A stretch of 64,000 nt of DNA. It comes from Flavobacterium succinicans. GTDB taxonomy: Bacteria > Bacteroidota > Bacteroidia > Flavobacteriales > Flavobacteriaceae. Location of the stretch: NCBI RefSeq assembly GCF_001662485.1, contig NZ_JMTM01000046.1, positions 124,001 through 188,000 on the forward strand, given 5' to 3'. Every line of letters starts with the position of its first letter. The stretch's first letter is position 1. The notes under the pieces were generated by a model. It was not told where the DNA came from. It did no database searches and was given only the letters and a program-made list of their open reading frames with translations. Shown here piece by piece: positions 16,699 through 24,496 of this stretch. The position numbers and the translations under genes are program-made.

Positions 16699-18957
16699 AT
16701 GAAATTATTATATAGCTATTTGTTTTTCTTTTCGTTAACTGTTGCTTTGGCACAAGAAAAAGCCACCCTGCGGGGACAAGTCATCTCCGAAAAGCAACCC
16801 GTACCGCAAGTTCAGGTAGAAATTATAGGCACTACTTTTGAAACTCAAACCGATAGTTTGGGCTTTTTTGAAATTCCTCAATTGCCGCTACAACGCTACA
16901 CGCTTCGCGTTGCTGCTATCGGAATCAAAACACATACGCAGTCCATCAGCGGTGCGGATTTTAAGCATTTACTAAAAATAAATGTAGTGACGAACGAGCA
17001 ACTGCTCGACGAAGTTGTGGTTTCGGGTACAATGAAAGCCGTTCGCCGTTTGGAAAATCCAGTGCCAGTAGAAATTATTTCGACTACTTTTTTGAAACAA
17101 AATCCCACCGCTTCTGTTTTTGAAGGCTTGCAAAACGTCAACGGTTTACGTCCACAAAACAATTGTAATGTTTGCAACACCGGCGATATTCGGATCAATG
17201 GGTTGGACGGCCCTTACACGATGGTCACTATCGATGGAATGCCCATAGTGAGTGCTTTGGGAACAGTGTATGGTTTGTCTGGAATTCCGAATGCGATGAT
17301 TGACAAAATCGAAATCATCAAAGGCGCCGCTTCGAGTTTGTATGGGAGCGAGGCAGTAGGAGGATTGATTAATATCATTACCAAAAAACCACAAAACGCT
17401 CCTCAATTTACTGCTGACTTGATGACTACTTCTTGGCTGGAAAACAGTCTCAATTTGGGTTATCGTACCAATATTGGCAAAAATACCAATGCCCTTTTTG
17501 GGCTCAGTACGTTTTATAACGACAATACTGTCGATAACAACGGTGATAATTTTACGGATATTGCTTTGCAGAAAAGAGTTTCCTTTTTTAGCCGCTGGCA
17601 TTTTGAACGCCGTTCCAAAAAAGAAATGAGCCTCGTCGCCCGTTATTTGTATGAAGACCGTTGGGGTGGCGAAATGCAGTGGAATTCCAGCTTTCGCGGA
17701 GGCGATCAAGTCTATGCAGAAAGTATTTACACTTCGCGCTACGAAATCTTAGGGAAGTACCAATTGCCTTTGGAGGAGAAAATGAGCTTACAATTCTCGA
17801 TGGTGGGCCACGACCAAAATTCGGTGTATGGTACTTCCGTTTTTTTGGCGAACCAAAAAATTGCGTTTGGGCAATACCTTTGGGACAAAGAGCTCAAAAA
17901 TCATTCGCTTTTGTTCGGAGCGGCGGCGCGCTTTACTTGGTATAACGACAACACGCCCGCCACGGCCACTTCCTCCCAAACCGCTATTTACAGTGGATTT
18001 ATCCAAGACGATATCAAACTTTCTAAGCAAACGGGCTTGCTGTTGGGCGCGCGTTACGATTATCACCCAGCACACGGCTCGATTGTCACGCCTCGTCTAG
18101 CCTTGAAATGGAAACCCACCGCCACCGATATTTTACGACTCAATTTAGGAACGGGATTCCGAGTGGTGAATTTGTTTACCGAAGACCATCAAGCGCTTTC
18201 GGGAGCTCGGGAAGTCGTACTCAAAGGCAATCTAGACCCCGAAACTTCGTATACCGCCAACCTGAATTACCTCAAAAAATTCGATACCAACACAGCGGGC
18301 GTGCTCACCCTCGAAGCTTCGACTTGGTACACCCATTTCAAAAACCGCATCATTGCCGACTATGATACGAATCCCAACCAAATTATTTATGCCAATCTCG
18401 ATGGTTTTTCTAGAATTTTCGGCAGTAGTATTTCCTTGGATTGGGTCAGTCCGTTTGGGGTGAAAGGGACTTTGGGCGGTAGTTATTTCCATCCGTTGAC
18501 CGAGCAAGAAGGCCGTCGTTTTGTACCTCTGTTTACCGAAAAAGCAAGTCTGACTTGGGCCTTGAGCTACGAAATCCCCAATTGGTTCCTGAGTTTGGAT
18601 TATACAGGGAGTTATACTGGCAGTATGCGTTTGCCCTTGTTGTCGCCACTCGATCCGCGTCGAGAGTATTCCTTGCCGTACAGTATTCAAAACATCCAAA
18701 TCACCTACAAGAAATTCCACAACGTGGAGTTGTTTGGCGGGGTCAAAAATCTCCTGAATTGGACACCCAATCGAGGAAATCCTTTTTTGATTGCGCGTGC
18801 CAATGACCCTTTCGACAAACAAGTCACCTTCGATAGTAATGGCATCGCTCAACCCACTCCCGACAATCCCTATGCGCTGACCTTCGACCCGACCTACGCC
18901 TACGGATCCAATCAAGGCATCCGTGCTTTTGTGGGTTTGCGATGGCATTTGGATTAA
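16699..18957 (+). CDS. TonB-dependent receptor with CxxC plug motif
   Basis: This is an outer-membrane receptor of 752 residues: signal peptide, carboxypeptidase-regulatory-like domain (about 27-105), plug and barrel. The plug has NNCNVCNTGDIRINGLDG, a CxxC insert not present in most receptors, then DGMPIVSALG and IIKGAASSLYGSEAVGGLIN. The CxxC may bind a metal or form a disulfide. The start is ATG 16699; the frame is open from a TTG at 16675, but that lies in the -7 box. It follows the zinc operon, but behind its own promoter and a different metal box. The cargo is a metal complex by context; which metal is open. Base composition is less AT-rich than its neighbours. Confidence 0.87.
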   Translation: MKLLYSYLFFFSLTVALAQEKATLRGQVISEKQPVPQVQVEIIGTTFETQTDSLGFFEIPQLPLQRYTLRVAAIGIKTHTQSISGADFKHLLKINVVTNEQLLDEVVVSGTMKAVRRLENPVPVEIISTTFLKQNPTASVFEGLQNVNGLRPQNNCNVCNTGDIRINGLDGPYTMVTIDGMPIVSALGTVYGLSGIPNAMIDKIEIIKGAASSLYGSEAVGGLINIITKKPQNAPQFTADLMTTSWLENSLNLGYRTNIGKNTNALFGLSTFYNDNTVDNNGDNFTDIALQKRVSFFSRWHFERRSKKEMSLVARYLYEDRWGGEMQWNSSFRGGDQVYAESIYTSRYEILGKYQLPLEEKMSLQFSMVGHDQNSVYGTSVFLANQKIAFGQYLWDKELKNHSLLFGAAARFTWYNDNTPATATSSQTAIYSGFIQDDIKLSKQTGLLLGARYDYHPAHGSIVTPRLALKWKPTATDILRLNLGTGFRVVNLFTEDHQALSGAREVVLKGNLDPETSYTANLNYLKKFDTNTAGVLTLEASTWYTHFKNRIIADYDTNPNQIIYANLDGFSRIFGSSISLDWVSPFGVKGTLGGSYFHPLTEQEGRRFVPLFTEKASLTWALSYEIPNWFLSLDYTGSYTGSMRLPLLSPLDPRREYSLPYSIQNIQITYKKFHNVELFGGVKNLLNWTPNRGNPFLIARANDPFDKQVTFDSNGIAQPTPDNPYALTFDPTYAYGSNQGIRAFVGLRWHLD

Positions 18958-18960
18958 TGT

Positions 18961-19056
18961 TTAGGAGCTAATCCTGCTGTCCACTATATCTGTGGCTCTG
19001 AACCCCAGAGCCACAGGATGCCGTTCCCATCAGGGCTAGGAACGTTAGCACGAGGA
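18961..19056 (-). repeat. dispersed hairpin element, copy 1
   Basis: Conserved edges TTAGGAGCTAATCCTGCTGT and CATCAGGGCTAG enclose a variable inner hairpin, CTGTGGCTCTG with CAGAGCCACAG (about 18990-19016). The same edges return in the copies at 22371, 27845 and 34531. It may be a member of the repetitive structured elements known from Flavobacteria, such as the Flavo-1 RNA motif; I cannot test that here. Confidence 0.75.
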
Positions 19057-19242
19057 AATCCCAATTTTTAAATTCCAAATCCCAAAAAGCGTCACCTTGA
19101 GCGCAGTCGAAGGACAAATTCCAATGATTGCGGGTACTTCTCCCCTCTAGAGAGGGGATGGGGGTGTGTTTTTTAAATTCCAATCATGTGACTTTGAAAT
19201 TAAGCGTCTCATACTTCCAAAACAACAAACAGAATTGAAGTT

Positions 19243-19310
19243 TTTGTAGTGAAAATTGTATATATTTGAGGGAATAAAGTCTGATTTTTGTAAGAACTAT
19301 TAACTAGTTA
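19243..19310 (+). repeat. array leader, copy 1
   Basis: The first 28 bases are identical to those at 28222 and the rest is very similar (shared AAAGTCTGA, TTGTAAGA, CTAGTTA). It contains TATATTTG (19261-19268), a -7-type box. Both copies end in CTAGTTA, exactly where the inverted repeat of the first array unit begins. Confidence 0.75.
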
Positions 19311-20430
19311 CCTGAAATGCAGAAACAAACAATTAAAACCCAACCTATTTTATGAAAAAGACATCTTTATTATTTTTATTATTGATATCAAACCTATCGA
19401 GTTTTGCACAAAATAAAATTGAAGCAGAAAAATTAGTGGCTGAAGGAGTTCCATATCACGATAAAGGAGATTATTCAGGAGCAATTAATAAGTATAATAA
19501 AGCATTAGAACTAGATAAAGACAATTTATTAGCTTTATCTGAAAAAGCATTTTCACTAATTTCATTGGAAAAATATGATGATGCAATTGAGATATGCAAA
19601 CTAGCCATTAAAGCGCACCCTGGAGAAGATGTTAAAAACGTATATGTGAGCTATGGAAATGCTTTAGATCATTTAAAAAAAACAGATGAATCTTTGGAAG
19701 TTTATAGCGAAGGAATAAAGTTATTTCCTAATTATTATCAGTTACATTTTAACAAAGGAATTACTTATTCAAGTATTAAGAAATATGATGATGCCATTAA
19801 TTGTTTTAAAAATTCTATTTCGATTAATCCTAAGCACGCAGGTTCGTTAAATGCAATAGGAATTCTTGAAATGGAGCAAAATAGAATTCCTTCAATTTTA
19901 GCTTTTTCAAGATTTTTTATTATTGAGCCTCAGACGGCAAGATCAAAAAAGAATTTTCAATATATGCGAAAATTGCTTATGCAAGGTGTAACAGAAACAA
20001 CAAAGCAATCTGTTTCGATTAATATAGATTCAAATATGCTTAACGATTCTACCGATACAGGAAAAAAGAAGGAAAATAATTTCTCAATGACAGATTTAAT
20101 TTTGTCAATGGACGCTTCTCAAGATTTCGATAAAAAAAATAATAATAAAACTGACGTTGAGAAATTTATTCGAAAATTTGAAACTATTTGTTCTTCATTA
20201 GAAGAATCTAAAAAGGATAATTTTGGTTTCTATTGGGAATTTCTTGCACCTTATTTCATCGAAATGAAAAATAAAAAATTAATTGAACCATTTGCATACA
20301 TTGTTTTTGTTGATTCAAGTAGCGAAGATGTTTCAAAATGGTACAAAAAAAATCAAGATGAACTTGATAGATTTTATGATTGGTCTAAAAATTATAATTG
20401 GAAAAAACAGTAAATATGCACTTCAGCTAA
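19308..20430. repeat. inverted repeat enclosing the TPR unit
   Basis: The left arm TTACCTGAAATGCA (19308-19321) and right arm TGCACTTCAGCTAA (20417-20430) are complementary at 12 of 14 positions. The arms lie 30 bases before the start codon and 3 bases after the stop codon of the single gene inside. Confidence 0.65.
19352..20413 (+). CDS. secreted TPR-repeat protein
   Basis: This protein has 353 residues with a signal peptide (MKKTSLLFLLLISNLSSFA). At least four tetratricopeptide repeats follow (about 24-175): YHDKGDYSGAINKYNKALEL, EKYDDAIEICKLAIK, DESLEVYSEGIKLFPNYYQ and KKYDDAINCFKNSISINPKHAG. TPRs bind partner proteins. The last 170 residues are Lys/Asn-rich without a family I recognise. 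The gene is markedly more AT-rich than the receptor before it. It is the first unit behind the leader at 19243 and is enclosed by inverted repeats. Confidence 0.8.
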   Translation: MKKTSLLFLLLISNLSSFAQNKIEAEKLVAEGVPYHDKGDYSGAINKYNKALELDKDNLLALSEKAFSLISLEKYDDAIEICKLAIKAHPGEDVKNVYVSYGNALDHLKKTDESLEVYSEGIKLFPNYYQLHFNKGITYSSIKKYDDAINCFKNSISINPKHAGSLNAIGILEMEQNRIPSILAFSRFFIIEPQTARSKKNFQYMRKLLMQGVTETTKQSVSINIDSNMLNDSTDTGKKKENNFSMTDLILSMDASQDFDKKNNNKTDVEKFIRKFETICSSLEESKKDNFGFYWEFLAPYFIEMKNKKLIEPFAYIVFVDSSSEDVSKWYKKNQDELDRFYDWSKNYNWKKQ

Positions 20431-20539
20431 TAGCCATAAAATGGTTTTAGACAAAAGGCTTAATGAAAAGGTGCTTTTGTATTTAGTAGTCCATCGCTCA
20501 TAGAAATATAAATCTTACTTTAGCCCCAAACCGGATGAA
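20414..20539 (+). repeat. array separator A
   Basis: This gap between two array genes contains AAAAGGCTTAATG and, further on, CTTACTTTAGCCCCAAACC. The same GGCTTA and CTTACTTTAG..CAAA words return in the separators at 30491, 32294 and 33039, in the same order. Confidence 0.6.
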
Positions 20540-21016
20540 ATGAAAAAAACATACTTAAATATTCTTGTCCTTTTCTCAATTACTTTTTTGAGTTGTGAAA
20601 AGAAAGATGCAGTAGTCTCAAGTAATTTTATTCATAAATGGCATTCATTGGACGGACAATTAACCATCAATTCCAACAATACATTTGAATACAGTCGAAA
20701 CAATTGTATTTCGAAATCTATTTCAAAAGGGAAATGGAAAATTACCAATGACACTTTAGTATTGAATAGTTTTCAGCCCAAAGGATGTTATTTTATAGAA
20801 AGCTTTGTCGTAAAACCTCCAAAAGATACAACCTCAAGTATAGTCTCTAATTATAGTGTGAGAATAAAAAATTGTAAGCCAAATACAGGTTATGTAATTC
20901 TAAAAAACGAGAAATTTTACATTACAGATTCATTACTTATTTCAAAAACATCGCCATACATTTATGATAAAAAACTTAGTGAAGGTTACAATTTTAAAAG
21001 AAGAAGTTATAAATAA
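20540..21016 (+). CDS. lipocalin-like lipoprotein
   Basis: This is a 158-residue lipoprotein (signal MKKTYLNILVLFSITFLSC, Cys19). The body alternates short strands: FIHKWHSLDGQLTINSNNTF, then SKGKWKITNDTLVLNS. This looks like the small lipocalin-like domains common in Bacteroidetes. The ligand is unknown. It is the second unit of the first array. No left inverted-repeat arm is visible, so its unit may have been trimmed. It is AT-rich like its neighbour. Confidence 0.7.
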   Translation: MKKTYLNILVLFSITFLSCEKKDAVVSSNFIHKWHSLDGQLTINSNNTFEYSRNNCISKSISKGKWKITNDTLVLNSFQPKGCYFIESFVVKPPKDTTSSIVSNYSVRIKNCKPNTGYVILKNEKFYITDSLLISKTSPYIYDKKLSEGYNFKRRSYK

Positions 21017-21183
21017 CAGAACAGCTAAGCCATAACAACAACAATAATAATAATGATAACTAATTTAGCTTTCTCCAAAGTATACTAAGAAAAGTTAGTT
21101 TTGTATTCTAAACGAAGTGCTTAATTATAAGTTTTCTAAACTTTTAGAAAACTTCTTCAGGATTAAAAAAATAAATATCAACA

Positions 21184-21588
21184 ATGAAATTACACTACAA
21201 CACCCAAGATGAAACCCTAGTCATTCAAGATGGATTGAAAAATCACCATTTTTTACTGAAACTTTTGATGATTTTGAATTTACTTAACGCGGTTCTGAAT
21301 GTCTCGACTTTTAGTATAAGCAATGTAGGGTTTATGCAATTGGTTTGGCTTTTTCTGGGATTGGTATCGGTAGTGGTGTTGTATAATTTGACGGTAGAGA
21401 ATACCACTTTAGAAAAAATTCCTGTTAGTGCAATCAAAGGGCTAAAGGAATATTCCTTTTTTGGAAAAAAACGCTTGGCCATTGTACTCAATAATGGAAA
21501 AAAACGCGATTTGGTTGAGGTGAAAACACCACAAGAATTTAAAGAAGCGCGCAAAATAATGAAGCAAGTTGGGCTTAAGGATTTATAA
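21184..21588 (+). CDS. small membrane protein of unknown function
   Basis: This is a 134-residue protein with two hydrophobic helices (about 24-40 and 50-68: LLKLLMILNLLNAVLN, LVWLFLGLVSVVVLYNL) and a basic cytoplasmic tail (EYSFFGKKRLAIVLNNGKKR). The layout resembles small PH-like membrane proteins. I do not recognise the family. It stands alone. Confidence 0.65.
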   Translation: MKLHYNTQDETLVIQDGLKNHHFLLKLLMILNLLNAVLNVSTFSISNVGFMQLVWLFLGLVSVVVLYNLTVENTTLEKIPVSAIKGLKEYSFFGKKRLAIVLNNGKKRDLVEVKTPQEFKEARKIMKQVGLKDL

Positions 21589-21624
21589 ATCTAGTTCAAT
21601 TCCTGTTTTTTGTATTTCAAATAA

Positions 21625-21757
21625 TTCAATAGGAATGGGCTTTAGCCCATTTGCTAATGTTAGTTCAGTTTGAGGCTTTAGCCAAAATCTATGGTAGTTT
21701 TGGCTAAAGCCTCTACATCTTCATAATTGTATCCTCTCGCTTTAGCGAGAGGCAATT
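21625..21757. repeat. hairpin-rich outer repeat, copy 1
   Basis: It starts with TTCAATAGGAATGGGC and holds three hairpins: GGGCTTTAGCCC, GGCTTTAGCCAAAA with its complement about 20 bases on, and CCTCTCGCTTTAGCGAGAGG. The second copy is at 22188. Confidence 0.75.
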
Positions 21758-21839
21758 GATTTTAGTGCAATCAATTAATAAGCATTATTTATTGATGCGA
21801 TATAATTTCATATCCGATTTGTAGGTTTAGGCTACTTTC

Positions 21840-22162
21840 AAAATACCTATAAGGTCTGGAAAAAGACCTTGCAGAAAAACATCGTAAATCATTACAAGTT
21901 TATGACATCCTTCTTCACGAAAAAAGGATGTACTATCGGATTTCCTGCAAGGTTTCTTTTAACCTTGTAGGTGTGCTCTGTTAAAATACCTACAAGGTCA
22001 GGAAAAAGACCTTGCAGGAAAACATCTTAAATCATTACAAGTTTATGACATTCCTGTTTACGAAAAAAGGATGTATTATCGGATTTCCTGCAAGGTTTCC
22101 TTTAACCTTGTAGGTATGCTCTGTTAAAACACCTACAAGGTCTGGAAAAAGACCTTGCAGGT
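21840..22162. repeat. 143-base tandem repeat, 2.3 copies
   Basis: Units start at 21840, 21983 and 22126, each with AAAAYACCTAYAAGGT. Both full units are exactly 143 bases, with scattered substitutions and no indels that I can see. Each unit has the hairpin words AAGGTCnGGAAAAAGACCTT and TTCCTGCAAGG..CCTTGTAGG. The third unit is cut short after about 37 bases. Confidence 0.8.
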
Positions 22163-22187
22163 TAAGGAATCTATTTTTTTGGAAAAA

Positions 22188-22320
22188 TTCAATAGGAATG
22201 GGCTTTAGCTCATTCTTTACAATGAGTTTCACATTAGGCTTTAGCCAAAATCTATTGTAGTTTTGGCTAAAACCTCTGCATTTTATTCTTATATCCACTC
22301 GCTGAAGCGAGATACAATGT
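22188..22320. repeat. hairpin-rich outer repeat, copy 2
   Basis: This is the same order as copy 1 (TTCAATAGGAATGGGC, GGCTTTAGCCAAAATCTA, TTTTGGCTAAA, CTCGCTGAAGCGAG), in the same orientation, so the two copies bracket the tandem repeat as direct repeats. Confidence 0.75.
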
Positions 22321-22370
22321 ATTGTTTTGAAATTAGCAGACCATCATTTTTTCTTTCTTTATGTTCTGAA

Positions 22371-22490
22371 AACGGAACGTTCTCGTCTAGCCCTGATGGG
22401 AGCGGCATCCTTGCTTGACGGGGTTCGGCAAGCAAGATATAGTGGACAGCAGGACGACTCATCTGGTGAGCACGTTGATGGTGCTCCTCG
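22371..22490 (+). repeat. dispersed hairpin element, copy 2
   Basis: The conserved CTAGCCCTGATGGGAGCGGC and GATATAGTGGACAGCAGGA enclose the inner hairpin CTTGCTTG..CAAGCAAG. The inner stem differs in sequence from the other copies but still pairs. Confidence 0.75.
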
Positions 22491-22557
22491 AACTAATGCA
22501 AAAAAGTATTCTTTTTTTGGGGATAAAAGTTATTTTTACGGTTAAAAAGAGCGAGGT

Positions 22558-23058
22558 ATGATTTTAAAAACAGCAAGTCTGGCGGATATTCCGGTGATTT
22601 GGGATATTTTGCAAGCGGCGATTGCCCAACGCAAAGAAGACGGTAGCACACAGTGGCAAGACGGTTATCCGAATTTGGAAACGGTGACCGATGATTTTGT
22701 TAAAGGATATGCACACGTATTGGTCGAAAATGAGGTGGTGGTAGCCTATGCGGCCATCATTTTTGGCGAGGAACCGACCTATAACAACCTGCAAGGGGAG
22801 TGGTTGAGCCATTCGGATTATGTGGTGGTGCATCGTGTGGCTACGGCACCTGAGTACAAAGGAAAGGGAATTGCCACGCTTTTATTTGAGAAAATTGAGG
22901 AGTTGAGTAAAGCCAAAGGGGTGTTTAGCATTAAAGTAGATACCAACTTTGATAACTTTCCGATGTTGAAAATTCTCGAAAAATTGGGTTATACTTATTG
23001 TGGTGAGATTGTGGTTCGCGGTGCGCCACGAAAGGCTTTTGAGAAGTTGTTGAAATAG
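22558..23058 (+). CDS. GNAT family N-acetyltransferase
   Basis: This is a 166-residue acyltransferase of the GNAT fold. The acetyl-CoA pyrophosphate-binding segment is visible as RVATAPEYKGKGIATLLFEK (about 97-116), preceded by the core strand (VENEVVVAYAAIIFGE) and followed by VDTNFDNFPMLKILEKLGY. The acceptor is unknown. The gene stands alone behind the repeat region and ends at a strong terminator. Confidence 0.88.
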   Translation: MILKTASLADIPVIWDILQAAIAQRKEDGSTQWQDGYPNLETVTDDFVKGYAHVLVENEVVVAYAAIIFGEEPTYNNLQGEWLSHSDYVVVHRVATAPEYKGKGIATLLFEKIEELSKAKGVFSIKVDTNFDNFPMLKILEKLGYTYCGEIVVRGAPRKAFEKLLK

Positions 23059-23073
23059 GATGAAATTATATGT

Positions 23074-23112
23074 GAAAAGTCCAGCAATTGTTTGTGGTTG
23101 CTGGACTTTTTG
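23074..23112 (+). terminator. terminator after the GNAT gene
   Basis: AAAAGTCCAGCAA and TTGCTGGACTTTTT form a 13-bp stem with T residues after it; it can also serve the converging DUF6686 gene. Confidence 0.88.
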
Positions 23113-23115
23113 GTT

Positions 23116-23460
23116 TTAATTGTAAATCATTTTATAGTTGATTTCCTCGGGGGCTAACAAACGAGCCCGATGACTAAAATCGACTAGAATTTTGAGTTCC
23201 TCCAATTCGTGGCGATTCAGCAAAATGATGAAGTTGTTTTGCAAGGTTGGAATGGGAATTTTCTTTTCATAGATAGAATTTTCGTATTCCTTTTCCCAGT
23301 ATGCACTGTCTATGGAGTTGAGGTACACCCTAAATCTATCAAATTCCACCGCATCAAAGTTGAAGGTCAAATTGTTAAACGAAAGATTGTACAGCGAACT
23401 ATGCGTACAATAAAATAACAGTCCGTTATTGGTTCTATTTAAAATGTTTAGGGTGCACAT
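23116..23460 (-). CDS. DUF6686-like protein of the haem locus
   Basis: This is a 114-residue soluble protein without signal. A Cys near the start (MCTLNIL), a run of alternating strands (FYCTHSSLYNLSFNNLTFNF) and LLNRHELEELKILVD near the end fit the DUF6686 pattern as I know it; the name is a tentative family match. It begins 12 bases after the DUF6607 gene ends, so the two form one operon divergent from the haem receptor. The role is unknown. Confidence 0.65.
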   Translation of the reverse strand: MCTLNILNRTNNGLLFYCTHSSLYNLSFNNLTFNFDAVEFDRFRVYLNSIDSAYWEKEYENSIYEKKIPIPTLQNNFIILLNRHELEELKILVDFSHRARLLAPEEINYKMIYN

Positions 23461-23471
23461 CGTTTTTGGTT

Positions 23472-24386
23472 TTAGCGAATTACAAATGCGTTAATGATTT
23501 TGGCTACTTCTTCTTGTGTAGCATCGGGTTTTAAATCGAATAGGATGCTGAATAATGATTTTTTATCCACTTTTTTCTCCAAGTTTAGGTCTTTGTTTTG
23601 GCCGTAAATTTTTGTCCATTCGTTGCGTACTTTTGCCCAAAGGTCTTTGTTTTTTGCCCACCATTTTTGTGCCAATTGGCATTTTTCATCAGGTACTTTG
23701 GTGTAAATATCCATTCCTTTTTCTTGTGCCAAAAGCACATCCGAACCTCCTTCTGTACGAATCAATTTGTCGTTGTCTTGTTCGTGAATCCATCCTTTTG
23801 GAGTGATTTCGTGTATGTTTCTTCTTTTCAAAACATTGTAATCATTGCGTTTTGTATGTTCTCTTCTAGGCAAAGGCGCATCGGTTGTATTTTTCCAAGA
23901 CGTCACGCCATCTACCGTAGCCCAAGAAGCAGAGCCTTCGTATCTTGGACTGTCGTCTACTTGGTATACTTTCTGTGTCCATTGGCCTTTTACGGTTTTG
24001 GGGTCAAGTTTTTTATACTTCCAAGTAAGGTCTTTGTGAAACTGCAACAAATCGGTGTTTTCGTAGAGCCAGTCTTGTCGCCAGTGTTTTACAATGTCTT
24101 CTTCTTTGTTGCCTGTAATGAGTAGGTGTTGCAAAACCAATTTGTTGGGCGTGTTTTCTACCAATTCTACCCATTCTAAAGCTGTTTCGTGTTTGGTTTT
24201 TGAGGGTTTGTAACTAGCGCTATCTTTTGGATAGTCAAAGGTTTCGGTAAAATTGAATTGTACTTCATAACAACCACACATCGCTTGTATGGCCTTGATG
24301 TCTTCTTTTTTCTTGGCATTTTGTCCAAAACTTAGGGTCGTACTTAGTGCAAGTGTGCCTAAGATAAGCATTGATTTTGTTTTCAT
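23472..24386 (-). CDS. DUF6607 family secreted protein
   Basis: This is a 304-residue exported protein (signal MKTKSMLILGTLALSTTLSFG). The mature part is rich in Trp and Lys: CGCYEVQFNFTETF, HWRQDWLYENTDLLQFHK and WTQKVYQVDDSPRYEG. The CGCYEV start and HWRQDW core are typical of DUF6607. No activity is known to me. The gene is divergent from the HmuR-like receptor and the shared upstream region has two iron-box-like palindromes, so it is probably iron-regulated and part of haem use. Confidence 0.78.
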   Translation of the reverse strand: MKTKSMLILGTLALSTTLSFGQNAKKKEDIKAIQAMCGCYEVQFNFTETFDYPKDSASYKPSKTKHETALEWVELVENTPNKLVLQHLLITGNKEEDIVKHWRQDWLYENTDLLQFHKDLTWKYKKLDPKTVKGQWTQKVYQVDDSPRYEGSASWATVDGVTSWKNTTDAPLPRREHTKRNDYNVLKRRNIHEITPKGWIHEQDNDKLIRTEGGSDVLLAQEKGMDIYTKVPDEKCQLAQKWWAKNKDLWAKVRNEWTKIYGQNKDLNLEKKVDKKSLFSILFDLKPDATQEEVAKIINAFVIR

Positions 24387-24418
24387 TTTTTAATTAGTAA
24401 GGGTTAAAATTATGCGGA

Positions 24419-24494
24419 CAAAAATACTATATTAATTTAGAATAAATAAAAATAAAGTATATATTTGCCGAAAATAATTAAGATTAATTCTAAA
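24419..24494. promoter_or_regulatory. divergent haem-locus promoter with iron-box-like palindromes
   Basis: TATATTTG (24460-24467) is the -7 box of the receptor gene; TATTTTTG on the minus strand (24419-24426) serves the DUF6607 gene. TTAAGATTAATTCTAAA (24478-24494) matches TTTAGAATTAATCTAAA on the other strand at 16 of 17 bases. TTTAGAATAAATAAAAA (24436-24452) matches at 14 of 17. The same box lies before the FecA-like gene at 6216. Confidence 0.62.
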
Positions 24495-24496
24495 TA

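Larger units (their letters stand above)
18958..19351. other. intergenic region with dispersed hairpin element and array leader
   Basis: No gene is apparent. In order it holds a copy of the dispersed hairpin element (18961-19056), AAATTCCAA-type words, GGAGGG-type low-complexity text near 19140-19165, and the array leader at 19243-19310 that recurs at 28222. Confidence 0.65.
21589..22557. other. repeat-filled intergenic region
   Basis: There is no gene in these 969 bases. They contain two copies of a hairpin-rich outer repeat (21625-21757, 22188-22320), a 143-base tandem repeat between them (21840-22162), and a copy of the dispersed hairpin element (22371-22490). The reading frame that crosses 22327-22545 is an accident of the repeat. 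Confidence 0.75.

Noticed and set aside
18232..18948. 238-residue frame on the minus strand
   Set aside because: It is antisense to the TonB receptor barrel, with no motif or start signal.
21840..22162. CRISPR-like array
   Set aside because: The 143-base units join directly without spacers and no cas gene is present.
22327..22545. 72-residue frame on the plus strand
   Set aside because: It is formed by copy 2 of the hairpin element; translation has no protein-like pattern.
23598..24125. 175-residue frame on the plus strand
   Set aside because: It is antisense to the DUF6607 gene; Cys/Phe-rich composition as expected from reading the opposite strand.
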